NCBI RefSeq assembly: GCF_026262505.1
Contig: NC_067205.1
Span: 12,028,001-12,092,000, forward strand
Length of the DNA stretch: 64,000 nt
Source: Trichomonas vaginalis G3
Lineage: Eukaryota; Parabasalia; Trichomonadida; Trichomonadidae
Direction: 5' to 3'
Positions 30,285-40,246 of this stretch are shown piece by piece; position 1 is the stretch's first letter, and every line of letters starts with the position of its first letter. A program made the position numbers and the translations under genes. The notes beneath the pieces were generated by a model, which had not been told where the DNA came from, did not search any database, and saw only the letters and a program-made list of their open reading frames with translations.

Positions 30285-30445
30285 AAGGAAATTCATGATT
30301 TTCATAGAGTTTTGGCGAGTAGGGAAAAAGTCGGTCTAGAGAAATTTCACTGTTTTCATAGAGTTTTGGCGACTGGGGTTTCTTCCCTACTCGCTGTGCT
30401 TCACTGTTTTCGTACGGAATCTCTTCTCTCGGTTTTACATGGTAA
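30285..30445 (-). repeat. Silent KilA-N 2 cassette copies upstream of the gene, Mav3
   Basis: Two or three partial units lie here, on the minus strand: TCGCCAAAACTCTATGAAAA (about 30355-30395), a second at 30295-30315 and GAGATTCCGTACGAAAAC near 30405-30425. They share sequence with the in-gene cassettes and the MavB array but are not in a gene. Confidence 0.65.
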
Positions 30446-30494
30446 GCAATCTTATGCCATTTTACTCAGATTTTTGTGCTGAATTCAGCAAAAA

Positions 30495-30680
30495 TATATT
30501 TTAGGGTAGAAGGGTATATCTACCCCGTTTTCTACCCTCATTTCTACCCCATATGTCCTTACTGAAAAAGTATGTGTTCCATATGTCATTTTACTCAGAA
30601 TTTTATACAGAATTCAATAAAAATATATTTTAGGGTAGAAGGGTATATCTACCCCGTTTTCTACCCTCTTTTCTACCCCA
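30495..30680 (+). repeat. Two GGGTAGAAGGGTATATC modules between genes
   Basis: Copies at about 30497-30560 and 30622-30680 share AAAATATATTTTAGGG at their left edge. They lie just past the 3' end of the gene at 30687. Confidence 0.8.
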
Positions 30681-30686
30681 GTTATT

Positions 30687-31601
30687 TTATAAGCGTTTTA
30701 CATGGTAAACATTGTGAATTCGTGAAATTCTAAACAATTTCGTAGCTTCTATTTCTTCTGTCAGTACATCGAATGTTTTAACAATGCCGAAGGTTTCTTT
30801 ATATTTCTTCTTGACATCTGAAAGAAGGAAATCGTCAGCTGTTGGATAGTTTTTGTTTAGAAATGCTAACATGTCCATTTTATTTTCTGCTGGTTTCTCT
30901 GCTTCTTTCTTTAAGTCAGCATAGTCGTTTCGCATACGTTCTATCTCTTTGACGGAGTAGTTATATTTCCTCATTGCTGCTTTACATTTAGAACATTGTG
31001 GGTTCATTTTTGCGTTATATTCTGAAACCTTACCTGCTAGTATGACTAAGGCGTCAATTGCTCTCTTTAACTCAAAAGTTGCGGGTTTTATCTGTTCATT
31101 CCATATCTTACCTCTTCTATCTTTATCTCTTATCTGCCATACACATTCAGCAACTAACGAAACAAAGTTGTCGTAGGTCTTAAACTCCCCAGATTTGTAT
31201 ATGTCAGAGATGTTCTTATATACCATATCGCAATCTTTGTCCATGACTTTGTGGTTGCAATGAAATCCAAGAAACTCATAGTTAACCTTTCGTATGAACT
31301 TCTTGGTTTCTACTGAGTCAGTCAGTCTGACTTCAATTTCATCGAATTCTGGAATAGTGAGTTTTTGTTGTTGTATTTCAGGAAGTTTAGGCAAATGGTC
31401 TATAATATCTTGCATTTCATAAAGATACTGTTCATTTGTTTCATCTTTTGCACTACAGTCTAAATCTCCTTGGAGAAGTTCTTGCTTTATCTTCTGGATT
31501 TCTGTTTCGAAAGTATATGAAGAAGGAATGAAGCTTTTCATCTCTACTAACATTGAAGTTGGGTTCATGACTAACGAGTTTGGTGCTGTTGTTGCAAACA
31601 T
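30687..31601 (-). CDS. 304-residue Polinton protein of unknown function with Cys pair
   Basis: An open frame found only in Mav3. It starts MFATTAPNSLVMNPTSMLVE. The middle is charged and helical (YLYEMQDIIDHLPKLPEIQ) with HCNHKVMDKDCD, then NPQCSKCKAAMRKYNYSVKE, where CSKC could bind a metal. The C-terminal part resembles a small winged-helix (ADDFLLSDVKKKYKETFG). The leader TTTTTATTTTTATTGTAAGAAC before the ATG is shared with the KilA-N genes on both sides, so it may be a regulator of the same group. No family is recognised. Confidence 0.6.
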   Translation of the reverse strand: MFATTAPNSLVMNPTSMLVEMKSFIPSSYTFETEIQKIKQELLQGDLDCSAKDETNEQYLYEMQDIIDHLPKLPEIQQQKLTIPEFDEIEVRLTDSVETKKFIRKVNYEFLGFHCNHKVMDKDCDMVYKNISDIYKSGEFKTYDNFVSLVAECVWQIRDKDRRGKIWNEQIKPATFELKRAIDALVILAGKVSEYNAKMNPQCSKCKAAMRKYNYSVKEIERMRNDYADLKKEAEKPAENKMDMLAFLNKNYPTADDFLLSDVKKKYKETFGIVKTFDVLTEEIEATKLFRISRIHNVYHVKRL

Positions 31602-31689
31602 GTTCTTACAATAAAAATAAAAAATATTTTTTGGTGGGACTACCTTTATTTTATTTCAGCACAAAATGAACGAGTTTGGTTTAAAAATA

Positions 31690-31790
31690 CGGTGGAGCCA
31701 AAAATGGCTCGACCTCAAAACAAGCATTTTGTGAAGAATATACCAACCCGCGGAATTCCGCGGGTTGCTTTTTTTATACAAAATTCAAGA
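31690..31790 (-). repeat. Boundary motif plus one silent KilA-N 1 cassette, Mav3
   Basis: GGAGCCAAAAATGGCTCGAC (31692-31711) is followed by one unit containing the palindrome CCCGCGGAATTCCGCGGG (31722-31784). The order and orientation equal those at 49260-49348 before the MavB KilA-N 1 gene. Confidence 0.75.
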
Positions 31791-31799
31791 GTTTTGTGT

Positions 31800-31870
31800 G
31801 TTTTCTACGAGGGTAGAAAAGAGGGTAGAAAACGGGGTAGATATACCCTTCTACCCTAAAATATATTTTT
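31800..31870 (-). repeat. GGGTAGAAGGGTATATC module, reversed
   Basis: This is one reversed copy between the silent cassette and the 3' end of the KilA-N 1 gene. Confidence 0.75.
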
Positions 31871-31890
31871 GTCGAAAAAAAATGGTTCAT

Positions 31891-32553
31891 TTACTCACAA
31901 TATTTTTGTACAAAACGACCCCAAACTTTTAACTTCTTTTCTGCAGCTTCAAATGCTATCTTAGCGAGTTCATATTCTCTAAATTCTCTCTTTAAATCTT
32001 CTTGTTCCCATTGGTCTAGTTCGTATGGCGAGTCTCTATAACCAGAACATATCTCACGTTCATGTTCTATTTGTTTTTCATGCATTTTTCTAACTTCTTC
32101 TTCAAACAAAGGTTTTGCATTCTCTACTGTATCTTCAAGTTCTTCTTCATCTAACTTCTCATGAACTTTCTTGTCTATGGAGTCCAGAATTTTTCCAACT
32201 GCTATGCAATATTTTGGAGAAGCCCACATTGCTATATAGTTTACGAGTCTTGGGTCTACATACGTTCCTCTAACCTGTTTGATTTCATCAGGAATTCCTG
32301 CATGAACCTTGTATAAAAAGCAACCGTCGGAATTCCGACGGTTGGTATATTCTTCACAAAATGCCGTATAATACTCTTCCCAGGACTTATTTTCCAACAA
32401 CTTTCTAAAGTCTTTCCTAAACTGCTGACACATATTTGTTGCGTTAATATAACCATCCTTGTCTCTACGTAAGACTTCAATACCATTGTAAGTGCCTTTT
32501 GTGAATGTTTCGCCATTAGATTTGTTCGTGAACGTTTTTGCTTCGACTGTCAT
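31891..32553 (-). CDS. KilA-N protein 1, Mav3 copy
   Basis: This 220-residue protein has a clear KilA-N domain: YNGIEVLRRDKDGYINATNM, then FRKLLENKSWEEY, GTYVDPRLVNYIAMWASPKY, followed by a long charged helix (KKVHEKLDEEELED and HEKQIEHEREIC) and a short C-terminal tail. KilA-N proteins of viruses bind nucleic acid and are thought to be regulators. The loop EEYTNRRNSDGCFLYKV is encoded by one unit of an 86-bp repeat (32310-32364) whose palindromic core here is CGTCGGAATTCCGACG. The leader carries a T-run and TTGTAAGAGCAGT before the ATG. Confidence 0.8.
   Translation of the reverse strand: MTVEAKTFTNKSNGETFTKGTYNGIEVLRRDKDGYINATNMCQQFRKDFRKLLENKSWEEYYTAFCEEYTNRRNSDGCFLYKVHAGIPDEIKQVRGTYVDPRLVNYIAMWASPKYCIAVGKILDSIDKKVHEKLDEEELEDTVENAKPLFEEEVRKMHEKQIEHEREICSGYRDSPYELDQWEQEDLKREFREYELAKIAFEAAEKKLKVWGRFVQKYCE
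32310..32364 (-). repeat. In-gene cassette of KilA-N protein 1, Mav3 allele
   Basis: TTGTATAAAAAGCAACC, a perfect palindrome (CGTCGGAATTCCGACG) and GGTATATTCTTCACAAAATG on the plus strand match the units of the array at 50341-51188. Confidence 0.85.
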
Positions 32554-32589
32554 ACTGCTCTTACAATAAAAATAAAAAAATATTTTTTG

Positions 32590-32830
32590 GTGGTACGTCG
32601 GACATTCGTCTGTGGCTTAACCGTCGGACCACAACGATAAAATCTATTTCCTGTGTTGTTGTCAAAATGTCATGTTGTCACCATTTTCAAAAAGATGTTA
32701 GTTGACCGAGTGACCTGGTGACACCTAAAATATATTTTTTTCTGTCTTAAGGAAATTCATGAAAATTCAACGGGTAGAAATGAGGGTAGAAAACGGGGTA
32801 GATATACCCTTCTACCCTAAAATATATTTT
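32590..32830. repeat. Intergenic repeats: GTGACAACATGACATTTTG module and GGGTAGAA module
   Basis: The module with TTGTTGTCAAAATGTCATG, CACCATTTTCAAAAAGATG and a GACCGAGTGACCTGGTGA tail (32650-32730) also occurs at 50245-50345, 50670-50765 and 51295-51380. A reversed GGGTAGAA module follows at 32771-32828. No gene is visible. Confidence 0.65.
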
Positions 32831-33691
32831 TCAGTGCTTTTTCAGCACTTTTCCGTAGTTGTATATGAAAGACAATTCGAGATAAAAGTCGTAGTACAAT
32901 GGTATAATATGCTGCACACCGTTTGTTGTAAACCAAACTTGAAAGTCAGAGAAACTGTTACTAGGTGGTTCGTAGAATTTAGAAGCAAAGTCATAAAAGT
33001 CCTTACCAATACATAGAAAACTATTGTTGCTTGAACTGAAACTTGCATGACATATAACATTTTGAGGGTCAAACACGTTTTTATAAACTGTCAAATCTGT
33101 TGGTGGGCGTATAAATTTAAACGGACCGTCAGGTGGTAATGGTTCGTTCTGGTTTAGTAACCGAAGAAATTGCGCCCAAGAACGTTTGTCTACTTCCCAA
33201 AATAAAAACTGTGTACTTCTTCGAGGGTTAATTTCAATCCTTTGAAATGAAACTGTGGAGTTCATCTTGTCATATTCTAGTTTCAGATAGTATGTTCCAT
33301 TTAGTAAAGAGTCGTATTTTTCTTGAAATTCCCAGTAGTATTTGTTTATTTGAGTTTGAAAGTCATTTAGAGTTTTCTCAAGACTTTCGTCTGAACGAAC
33401 TGTAAAGATTCTCATTTCGTCAAATTTGTCTATTAGACCATCAGAACCTTCATACTGCCCATGAAAATATACTGCAAACATAAAAGCGTTAGTTCTATTT
33501 GAAAACAAAACTCTTCTAAATCCTATTGCCTTTGCATCTGAAGGACTTTGAAGCCAGCGAATTGGATAGTCAAACCTGTATGAACGGGATGAAATTTCTT
33601 CATCTGATATAGTCCTACCGGCATTTGTGAAGATATAGTCTAACGGTTTTGTATCTGCTACTTTTGTTCTTTGTTTTTCAACCTGAAACAT
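32831..33691 (-). CDS. 286-residue Polinton protein (type 1 of a paralogous pair)
   Basis: This open frame starts MFQVEKQRTKVADTKPLDYI. Shared with type 2 (39395-40242) are FTNAGRTISDE, YRFDYPIRWLQSPSDAKAIG, CHASFSSSNNSFLCIGKDFY, FQVWFTTNG and FYLELSFIYNY. The sequence is rich in aromatic residues and beta-prone segments, and both types are kept in one element, which suggests a pair of structural proteins. I know no family for it. It lies between the polymerase and KilA-N 1 genes on the same strand. Confidence 0.65.
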   Translation of the reverse strand: MFQVEKQRTKVADTKPLDYIFTNAGRTISDEEISSRSYRFDYPIRWLQSPSDAKAIGFRRVLFSNRTNAFMFAVYFHGQYEGSDGLIDKFDEMRIFTVRSDESLEKTLNDFQTQINKYYWEFQEKYDSLLNGTYYLKLEYDKMNSTVSFQRIEINPRRSTQFLFWEVDKRSWAQFLRLLNQNEPLPPDGPFKFIRPPTDLTVYKNVFDPQNVICHASFSSSNNSFLCIGKDFYDFASKFYEPPSNSFSDFQVWFTTNGVQHIIPLYYDFYLELSFIYNYGKVLKKH

Positions 33692-33753
33692 TTAATATAT
33701 GTAAAAATATACTGTTTTAAAAAATGTTTTAAAATGGTATGCAATTTTTTACT

Positions 33754-35910
33754 TCATGCAATGTTTAACTTCATGCAATGTTTAACTATTTCACCATCTT
33801 CTTTAACAGCCCAGTACTTTCGCTTGGAGAGGACATGAACTTCGGAAAATACCTTATCTAGCTTAAAACAGCCCATCTTCTCACCAACTAAACCCATTTC
33901 AATGAGTTTGTTGTATCCTTCTTCGTTCGTCATGAGTGCGTCGATGTTCTCATAGTAAACCTTCACTTTGGATTTGACTTCGGAGAAGAATTTGTTGTAG
34001 TTGTCAAGGACTGCTTTTGCGAACTGAGGGTAAGACCAATGTTCGACAATAGGTTTTAATGTGGTTACTAAGCCACTTTCACCTTCGGTAAATTCGTATT
34101 TCAAAACAAAAGGAGAAAACCTTTCAACAAAGTTGTCGACCTTCTCATAATGTTTACTCTTCATCTCTTGAGGTTTCTTTATGGAATACCCCCATGTCGA
34201 ATTCATAAGCAATTTTAATGTCATTGCAAGTTTGGGGTTTGAAGCTTTCCTAATATCATACAGTTGTTGTATGACTTTTCCAACTGTATAGTTCCTTCCT
34301 GGGAACTCACCGTCTTCGTTTGGAATTCCAGTTGGAATATATTGGACAAACCTCATGTACGCAGCGTTAAGGTCGACATAGTATATCTTTTCATATGAGT
34401 CAAACTTGTCGCAACCAATCGGTCCAGTTTGTGGAAATTCAAGCGAGTCTCTTATCTTCTGAGAAACTTCTCCTGTTATCTCATAAACATCGTCGAAGCA
34501 ACCTGTTTCATATAAAACCTTCTGACCTAACTCAGATGCTCTCCAATACAATTTGACGTCGATTGGATGCCTCAATGGAAGTTTGTTTATAGCATCTTGA
34601 AGTTCTTGCAACCTCATTGGAAGTTCTTCTGGTTCAGGTTGGTATCCGAACAATCCAACTCCTTTTGGAATTGTGTACTTCTTTTGTACTAGAACTTTGT
34701 CTGGAACAACTTTTGGTCTTGCTAACAATGAAAAGTTTGTTTCGTCTTTTGGTACAAAAGTTTCTGTCAGCTTGTCATCTGGAATTGGTTCCAACAAACC
34801 TTTCTCGAAAAGAATGTTAACAGCTCTGACAATGTTGCACTTGCCTTTTCCGAACATAAGACTTTCGTTCAACATGAAGTGGTTGTGGAAAATTACAATC
34901 TTCAACCATGGTAAGTCTTTGTCAACAACATAGTCGTCATGTGAAGAACCTTTCTCAGTCGGAATGTTGACTCGGATATTCACATTTGCCAACGGTGCAA
35001 TTTTTGACAATTGACCTCTGAGCATGTACCTTGTTTTCACACATGACTCAAGATACTTCATCTTCTCATCTGTAACAAGACCAGAGTTCCTGAGACATGT
35101 AAGAATACAAGGTTCATTGACAATTGTTTCAATTGAATTGTAAATTCCATACCTTGTCAAGTCAATGTCAGACTTATTTATGAACGGGAAGTATCCAGCA
35201 TGTTGTCTGACTGCTTGAGGGTTAGGTTGGTACCATTCGAACTTCACGCTTACAATTCCTTCAATTGCATTCAAAATGTCTGAGTCGGAGTCAAACATTT
35301 GTTCTCTCTTTGTAGTCTTGAAAGCGTCAAGAAGTTGTGCGGCTGTTGTGACATTGCCATGTGCATAGTAAATATGACCATCCAAATCTTTTACGGTTAG
35401 TCTGAGATTGTATCCTTTCTTATTTCCATCTTGTATGGCAGCAAGTACACCCATGAAGCCTTCTTTGTTCTTTCCTTCGTCAAAGTTTACTGTAAAGGTT
35501 CGACCAGATGTAATTTGACTTCTAACTTCACGGTACTTTTCATATGCATATCTTGTTCTTTCCATGGGAGCATGTGCGTCTTCACCTTTTCCTTTTTTCC
35601 TTCTCAAGGGATGCAACTGTTCGTTATGTTTCCAGTAGAATCTGGCAAAGCCGTCTTGTCCTTCAACCTGCGGCTCACTAACATTGAAAGGCAAGTTCAT
35701 AAGACGTTCTTCTTCTAACCTCTCAAGTCTGTTTGGATAGTTGGTTCGCGCTGTTTTTAAGTCCATCTCATAGGTCAGACCAGCCAGTTTGTCATAGACT
35801 TTTATGGGTCTTCCCTTCCTATATTTAAAATTCTTCGAAACTTTCCAACCATATCTTTCTAACTCTGCTTTTATTCTAGCAGATTTTCTATCCATTCTAT
35901 ATGGGGGCAT
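33754..35910 (-). CDS. Protein-primed family B DNA polymerase, Mav3 copy
   Basis: The element's replicative polymerase, about 718 residues. The start at 35910 (MPPYRMDRKSARIK) follows the T-rich leader and matches MavB. The N-terminal part is basic. The palm motifs are in the C-terminal third: motif A around IYYVDLNAAYMRFVQ (about 512-527), motif B LKLLMNSTWGYS (about 567-580), and a motif C-like YYENIDALM (about 655), then a KLD..FSEVHVLSKRKYW strand region. The order and spacing are those of Polinton pPolB. The protein would start synthesis from a terminal protein at the inverted repeats. The frame is open here. Confidence 0.85.
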   Translation of the reverse strand: MPPYRMDRKSARIKAELERYGWKVSKNFKYRKGRPIKVYDKLAGLTYEMDLKTARTNYPNRLERLEEERLMNLPFNVSEPQVEGQDGFARFYWKHNEQLHPLRRKKGKGEDAHAPMERTRYAYEKYREVRSQITSGRTFTVNFDEGKNKEGFMGVLAAIQDGNKKGYNLRLTVKDLDGHIYYAHGNVTTAAQLLDAFKTTKREQMFDSDSDILNAIEGIVSVKFEWYQPNPQAVRQHAGYFPFINKSDIDLTRYGIYNSIETIVNEPCILTCLRNSGLVTDEKMKYLESCVKTRYMLRGQLSKIAPLANVNIRVNIPTEKGSSHDDYVVDKDLPWLKIVIFHNHFMLNESLMFGKGKCNIVRAVNILFEKGLLEPIPDDKLTETFVPKDETNFSLLARPKVVPDKVLVQKKYTIPKGVGLFGYQPEPEELPMRLQELQDAINKLPLRHPIDVKLYWRASELGQKVLYETGCFDDVYEITGEVSQKIRDSLEFPQTGPIGCDKFDSYEKIYYVDLNAAYMRFVQYIPTGIPNEDGEFPGRNYTVGKVIQQLYDIRKASNPKLAMTLKLLMNSTWGYSIKKPQEMKSKHYEKVDNFVERFSPFVLKYEFTEGESGLVTTLKPIVEHWSYPQFAKAVLDNYNKFFSEVKSKVKVYYENIDALMTNEEGYNKLIEMGLVGEKMGCFKLDKVFSEVHVLSKRKYWAVKEDGEIVKHCMKLNIA

Positions 35911-35939
35911 TTTTATAAAAATAAAAAAATGTTTTTTCT

Positions 35940-36525
35940 TTACTTTACGTAACCGCCTGATACCATAAGTCTTTGACGCCAACCCATACCAGCTAATGAA
36001 GGTTGACTTGGTTTAGTTTGGAAACTAACCTTTGGTTTTGGTTTTTCTTCAGTTTGTGGCTTCCCTTCTTCTATCGGTTTTTCGTCACTTTTCGGTTCCT
36101 CTGACTTTACCTCACTTGCAGGTATGGTTGTGTCGTCAACATCTTCATAAATATCATATGCCATTTGTTTTTGTTTTCCTTTCAACTTTTTGTGTTTGTT
36201 GTAAAGTTTAGAATATTTCGACTCTAAGTCAATGAGATGTTCTATAATGAACTGTTGGTCAGTGAAGTAAACTTTTCCATCTGTTGTCTCGAAAGCTCCT
36301 TCAGACTTCAATATTTTATTTGTGAGAGTCTGTTTCTTTTTTGAGATACTAGCCGTTCCATTTCTATGAAAAGTGACTTTATAGTTAGGGTTTGTATTTC
36401 CAGACCTGGCACTTTCTATTATTGAATTTTTCTCTTCATCTGTAAGTTCTTTGACAGGTTTTGACAATGGTTCTGAACTTTTTTGTTTGTGGTGTCAAAT
36501 CTACCGTTTCAACTTCTTCGGTCAT
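35940..36525 (-). pseudogene. 194-residue-family polar protein, Mav3 copy
   Basis: This is the counterpart of 44911-45495. It is a Lys/Glu/Thr/Pro-rich protein with a central helical part (FIIEHLIDLESKYSKLYNKHKKLK) and a C-terminal basic patch (GMGWRQRLMVSGGYVK). By position, just upstream of the polymerase, it could be the terminal protein or another replication partner, but nothing in the sequence proves it. Confidence 0.5.
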
Positions 36526-36544
36526 TTCATCTCAGTAAAAAATT

Positions 36545-36701
36545 TTAGTTTGGTTTGTTTTCAACTGGTTGTTTAGGTTTTTTAAAGTCGGTCTAAAACT
36601 TCCTGAGGTATAGGGAGGACTTGACAAACACGTGGTTGTGTAACTGCTGGAAGCCGACAAATCCATCTTGAGCCCATTTGTCTCAATGCTGTATTGTTCA
36701 T
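36545..36701 (-). pseudogene. 51-residue-family small protein, Mav3 copy
   Basis: This is the counterpart of 44736-44891, with the same start (MNNTALRQMGSRWICRL) and the same leader (TTTTTTACTGAGATGAA). Function is unknown. Confidence 0.45.
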
Positions 36702-36720
36702 TTCATCTCAGTAAAAAAAT

Positions 36721-37117
36721 TTACATTCCACGTTTGAGGCGGTTGAGGTTGGTTGTTGTTTACCACTGTTGTGCATGGTTATATCCTCTGTTAAAGAATC
36801 TTTCACCTTGGTCCATGTAGTGCCCTGCTTGGTTATAGTAGTCATTTGCTTTGTTATAGTAGTTTCCTGCTTGTCTTCCTACATTGTCCTCCATCCTTGA
36901 ACTTTTCCTCTTGTTTCAGGATTTGGAATAAGATTTGCTGCATCTCGTGCTACATCCCAACCTTTCTGTACAGTTTGTATAATAGGTTGTGCTTTCTCTT
37001 TAAGTATACCTAATGTACTCAAAATCTTCTTCCAACTCCAAATACACCTCTAGCTATTGTTCCAACTGCGGGCAAAAATCTGGATGCAACTCCTGCTAAT
37101 GCGCCAAATAAACCCAT
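36721..37117 (-). pseudogene. 133-residue-family amphipathic protein, Mav3 copy
   Basis: This is the counterpart of 44315-44716. It has a Gly/Ala-rich hydrophobic start (MGLFGALAGVASRFLPAVG), a helical middle and an Asn/Tyr/Gln-rich tail. It is divergent from the integrase gene, with the two start codons less than 20 bases apart. Confidence 0.5.
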
Positions 37118-37135
37118 TTCTATATAGGGTAAAAA

Positions 37136-38090
37136 ATGACGAATCCAAACAAGGACCCTATGTTTCTAAAGCGACAAAGAAAGCACTCATGGTAAAAATC
37201 TTTAGTTCAACACCAAATGCTTGGTTTATGGATATCTTGGAAAACATTCCGAGGTATAGAGAAGAGGACCACCATACTGGCTAATATTTGTTGGTCAAAA
37301 CACAAGATACTGTGAAGCCATACCATTATGGTCCAAAAATATTTTAGATGTGAAAAACTGCTTTGACAATATTCGTTGACAAATACCATCCAACAAAACT
37401 GACATCTGACTGTGAAAGTTCTTTCAAATCAGACGATATTAAAAACTATCTGCGTTCAAAAAATGTAAACCAATATTTCATTGTCGACCAAACCATTCTG
37501 CTCTTGGTGTCATTGACAGTTGTATAAAAATCTTAAGAGATTTAAATCAACCACAAGGTGGTGAAGCAAATGAAATGTCATATGACGACAAGTATAGACA
37601 CTTCTCCATGGCAAAGATGAGACAAGTTTTTAAATATTTACAATAGCCGTAAACAAAAAGGTTTGGGAAACCACTCCCCGAAGAAATGAAAAACAACCCC
37701 GACTTAGAGAAAGACTATATATTTAATAGTTTTAGTCAAAAGAGACAAACAAGAAAGAATGCCAGGCTTCAAACTTCAAAGGTGACAAAGTAAAAATAGA
37801 AATACCTAAACGCGACCCATATGAAAATACTATTGACTATGACAACAATGGGAACTCGACAGGTACTCACATTCGTGTTCGTAAAAATAGAAGAAAGTAT
37901 CAAGAGAATATTATGAAGTTTTAGGCAAACATGGCAAAATGTACAGACTGCAAGCAGAAGATAAACTACTATTGTCAGACCTCGTTTCAAACTTGTCAAA
38001 GTTCAAGGTGGTATACTTTCAAAGACAGTTCCTAACAAATATAAGACAACTCCTGACGAATATGCTAAAGAAGTTGAAAATGACGACTAA
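37136..38090 (+). pseudogene. Retrovirus-type integrase region, Mav3 copy
   Basis: The region encodes the Polinton integrase (rve fold) with the C-terminal chromo-like basic domain, equivalent to 15361-16149 plus 44047-44298. It runs opposite to the polymerase and tail-fibre genes. It is heavily broken in this copy, so Mav3 would not be able to supply its own integrase. Confidence 0.75.
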
Positions 38091-39376
38091 GCATTTCTAT
38101 ACCATGCGTAAACTGTCATGTAAGGTGGCATGTAGTCTTTACTTTGTCCCGTTGTTTGCGTATATCCCGAAACGCGATGTGTATGGTTTCCATCTCCCTG
38201 AGTGTCATCCCAGTAACAATTTATAGCAAACTTAACCTCGTCTTTAACATCATATCCTTTACCTTTTGTCATTCCTGACCAATCCCAATATCTATGCTTA
38301 TGCCAACCTGCTTGAGATGTACTTAAATCTATGTAGTGACTGTGTGCAGGTAAATTTTCACCTGAAATCGTTTTACTTCCACCTGTTTCCTTTGAAGAGT
38401 TTGCACAATACAAAAACCTGTCGACTATTTGAGTCCAAGTTCCAAAACCAAGTACTACTTCTGGTCTGGTAGAGTTCATTGACGTATAAATAGAGCCTAT
38501 AGGATATAATGTTTGAAGTATTTCTGTCTTTAATGTTTGAAGCTCTGTTTTGTCTGCTTTTTTATATAACTTTTCTTCAAGTTCATTTACGTCAGAGATG
38601 CTATGTCTATGATATTTTTGTGGGTATGTTCCTTCTGTCCATGCGAAAATATACTCTTTTGTTGCATCTACATATCCAGCTATCCATGTCGAGTCTGCTT
38701 TTGTATTCCTTAACTCTGTAACACCTTTCTCAAGCTCTTTCAACTGTTGTCCATCTTCCATTAAACCTCTGGTATGACTTGAAACCGTTTGTGCCAACAT
38801 ATCTACAGTTTCTTTGTCGGCTTTAAGGTCTAAACATCCTGAAACCCATCCTGTATCAGCTTTAGTTTTTAAAATCTTTGTTGTCCTTTCATGGTACCAT
38901 TCAACCCTTTCTATAATTTTTTCATCTTTTTCATCCACATATTCCTTATCTGCCTTCTTCACTAACCCACTAGCCAGATATGCTAACTCATCGTCAACAT
39001 ACTCTTTGTCAGCTTTCTTTTCAACATCCTCTTTTGTTGCATATGTTGCATCTGCTCTGTCATGTTCTTCTTGAACTTTTTCAATGACATACTCTTTGTC
39101 AGCTTTGTTGTCAATATCTGCCTTCAAAAGAAGTTCATCTATAGGCTTCTCGTTTAAAGTTCCTTTTGTTGGATTTACACAGACAGTATGGTTCTTATTG
39201 TCTTGAAACAGAAACTCATCTGTCATTGGGTTTAATGTCAGTTTTAGGTTTCCTTCTTTCAATGACTCAGATATCTTAGAATAGTTTGAAAAGTTTGTTG
39301 TGTTCTTATTTAGAGCTTGCATAATGAGTTGTCGGTTGTGTTGTATTTCTCTCATAGACGCTGTTTCATTTGACAT
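38087..39376 (-). CDS. Phage-type tail-fibre / receptor-binding protein, Mav3 copy
   Basis: This 429-residue open frame starts MSNETASMREIQHNRQLIMQ. The shaft has ADKEYV repeats but fewer than in MavB (13880-15364), so it is about 65 residues shorter. The tip (LYPIGSIYTSMNSTRPEVV, then GENLPAHSHYIDLS and HTHRVSGYTQTTGQ) is the collar/fibre-tip module of phages. Tip residues differ from MavB mainly around the His-rich loops (SQAGWHKH versus AEAGWHKH; DDTQGDGNH versus SNTEGGGSH), which would be surface positions. The gene meets the integrase gene tail to tail. Confidence 0.75.
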   Translation of the reverse strand: MSNETASMREIQHNRQLIMQALNKNTTNFSNYSKISESLKEGNLKLTLNPMTDEFLFQDNKNHTVCVNPTKGTLNEKPIDELLLKADIDNKADKEYVIEKVQEEHDRADATYATKEDVEKKADKEYVDDELAYLASGLVKKADKEYVDEKDEKIIERVEWYHERTTKILKTKADTGWVSGCLDLKADKETVDMLAQTVSSHTRGLMEDGQQLKELEKGVTELRNTKADSTWIAGYVDATKEYIFAWTEGTYPQKYHRHSISDVNELEEKLYKKADKTELQTLKTEILQTLYPIGSIYTSMNSTRPEVVLGFGTWTQIVDRFLYCANSSKETGGSKTISGENLPAHSHYIDLSTSQAGWHKHRYWDWSGMTKGKGYDVKDEVKFAINCYWDDTQGDGNHTHRVSGYTQTTGQSKDYMPPYMTVYAWYRNA

Positions 39377-39394
39377 TTTTATTCTAGATAAAAT

Positions 39395-40242
39395 ATGCTT
39401 CCAATAGAAAAAGAAAATTCAAGAGTTGCTACAACTAAACCATTAGATGAACTTTTTACTAATGTCGGTCAAAAGTTTGAGACAGAGACCGTAAAGCATG
39501 AAGGCTATCGTTTTGACTACCCATTAAGATGGCTAAGAGACCCATCTGTCACAAAAGCTATTGGCTTTCGTAGAATGAAGTTTGTGTCTGTAGAAGATAA
39601 AAGTTTTCCATTTATTGTAAGGTTTCATATAGATTATATATCTGAAGGGAAACGAAAAATGTGGAAGAAATTGAGCTAATACAAGTTGACCTTTCATCTT
39701 CTCTACAGACTGCGTTAAAAAATATAGAAGATAAAATAAATTCATGTTATGCAAAATATGCTGATGAATATGCAAATACCGAGAGCACACTTTATGTGAG
39801 AATTGTATATGACAAACAAAATTCACAAGTGTCATTTCAAATCTACGAAGACAATCCAAAGAAAGACGAACAAATATATACAGAATTCACTGCAATGTCA
39901 TGGTATTATTTGCAAAGAATGTTAAATCAGAAAGTCAAACTTCCTTTAGCAAATATTTACAGTCGATATGCAAGAGATGAACCATATTTATTTAAAGATG
40001 TTTTCGACCCAGCTGCTATTATTGTTCATGCTTCATTTTCTGGCGCCCAAAACTCTTTCTTATGCTTGGCAAATGACTTTTACGAAAAACCTACAAAGTT
40101 ATACGAACCACCAAGTGGAAGTATTTCAGACTTTCAAGTATGGTTTACTACAGATGGAAGAAAAAGAATAATTCCATTATACCATGCGTTTTACTTAGAA
40201 CTTAGTTTCATATACAACTACTATCGAACGGTAAAAATATAA
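39395..40242 (+). pseudogene. 280-residue-family Polinton protein (type 2), Mav3 copy
   Basis: This is the counterpart of 12993-13841 and a paralogue of the 286-residue protein at 32831-33691. The C-terminal half (ASFSGAQNSFLCLANDFYEK, FQVWFTTDGRKRIIPL) is nearly identical between copies, while the middle differs strongly between Mav3 and MavB, as if one part evolved fast. It is divergent from the tail-fibre gene. It does not form one frame here. Confidence 0.5.
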
Positions 40243-40246
40243 TTTT

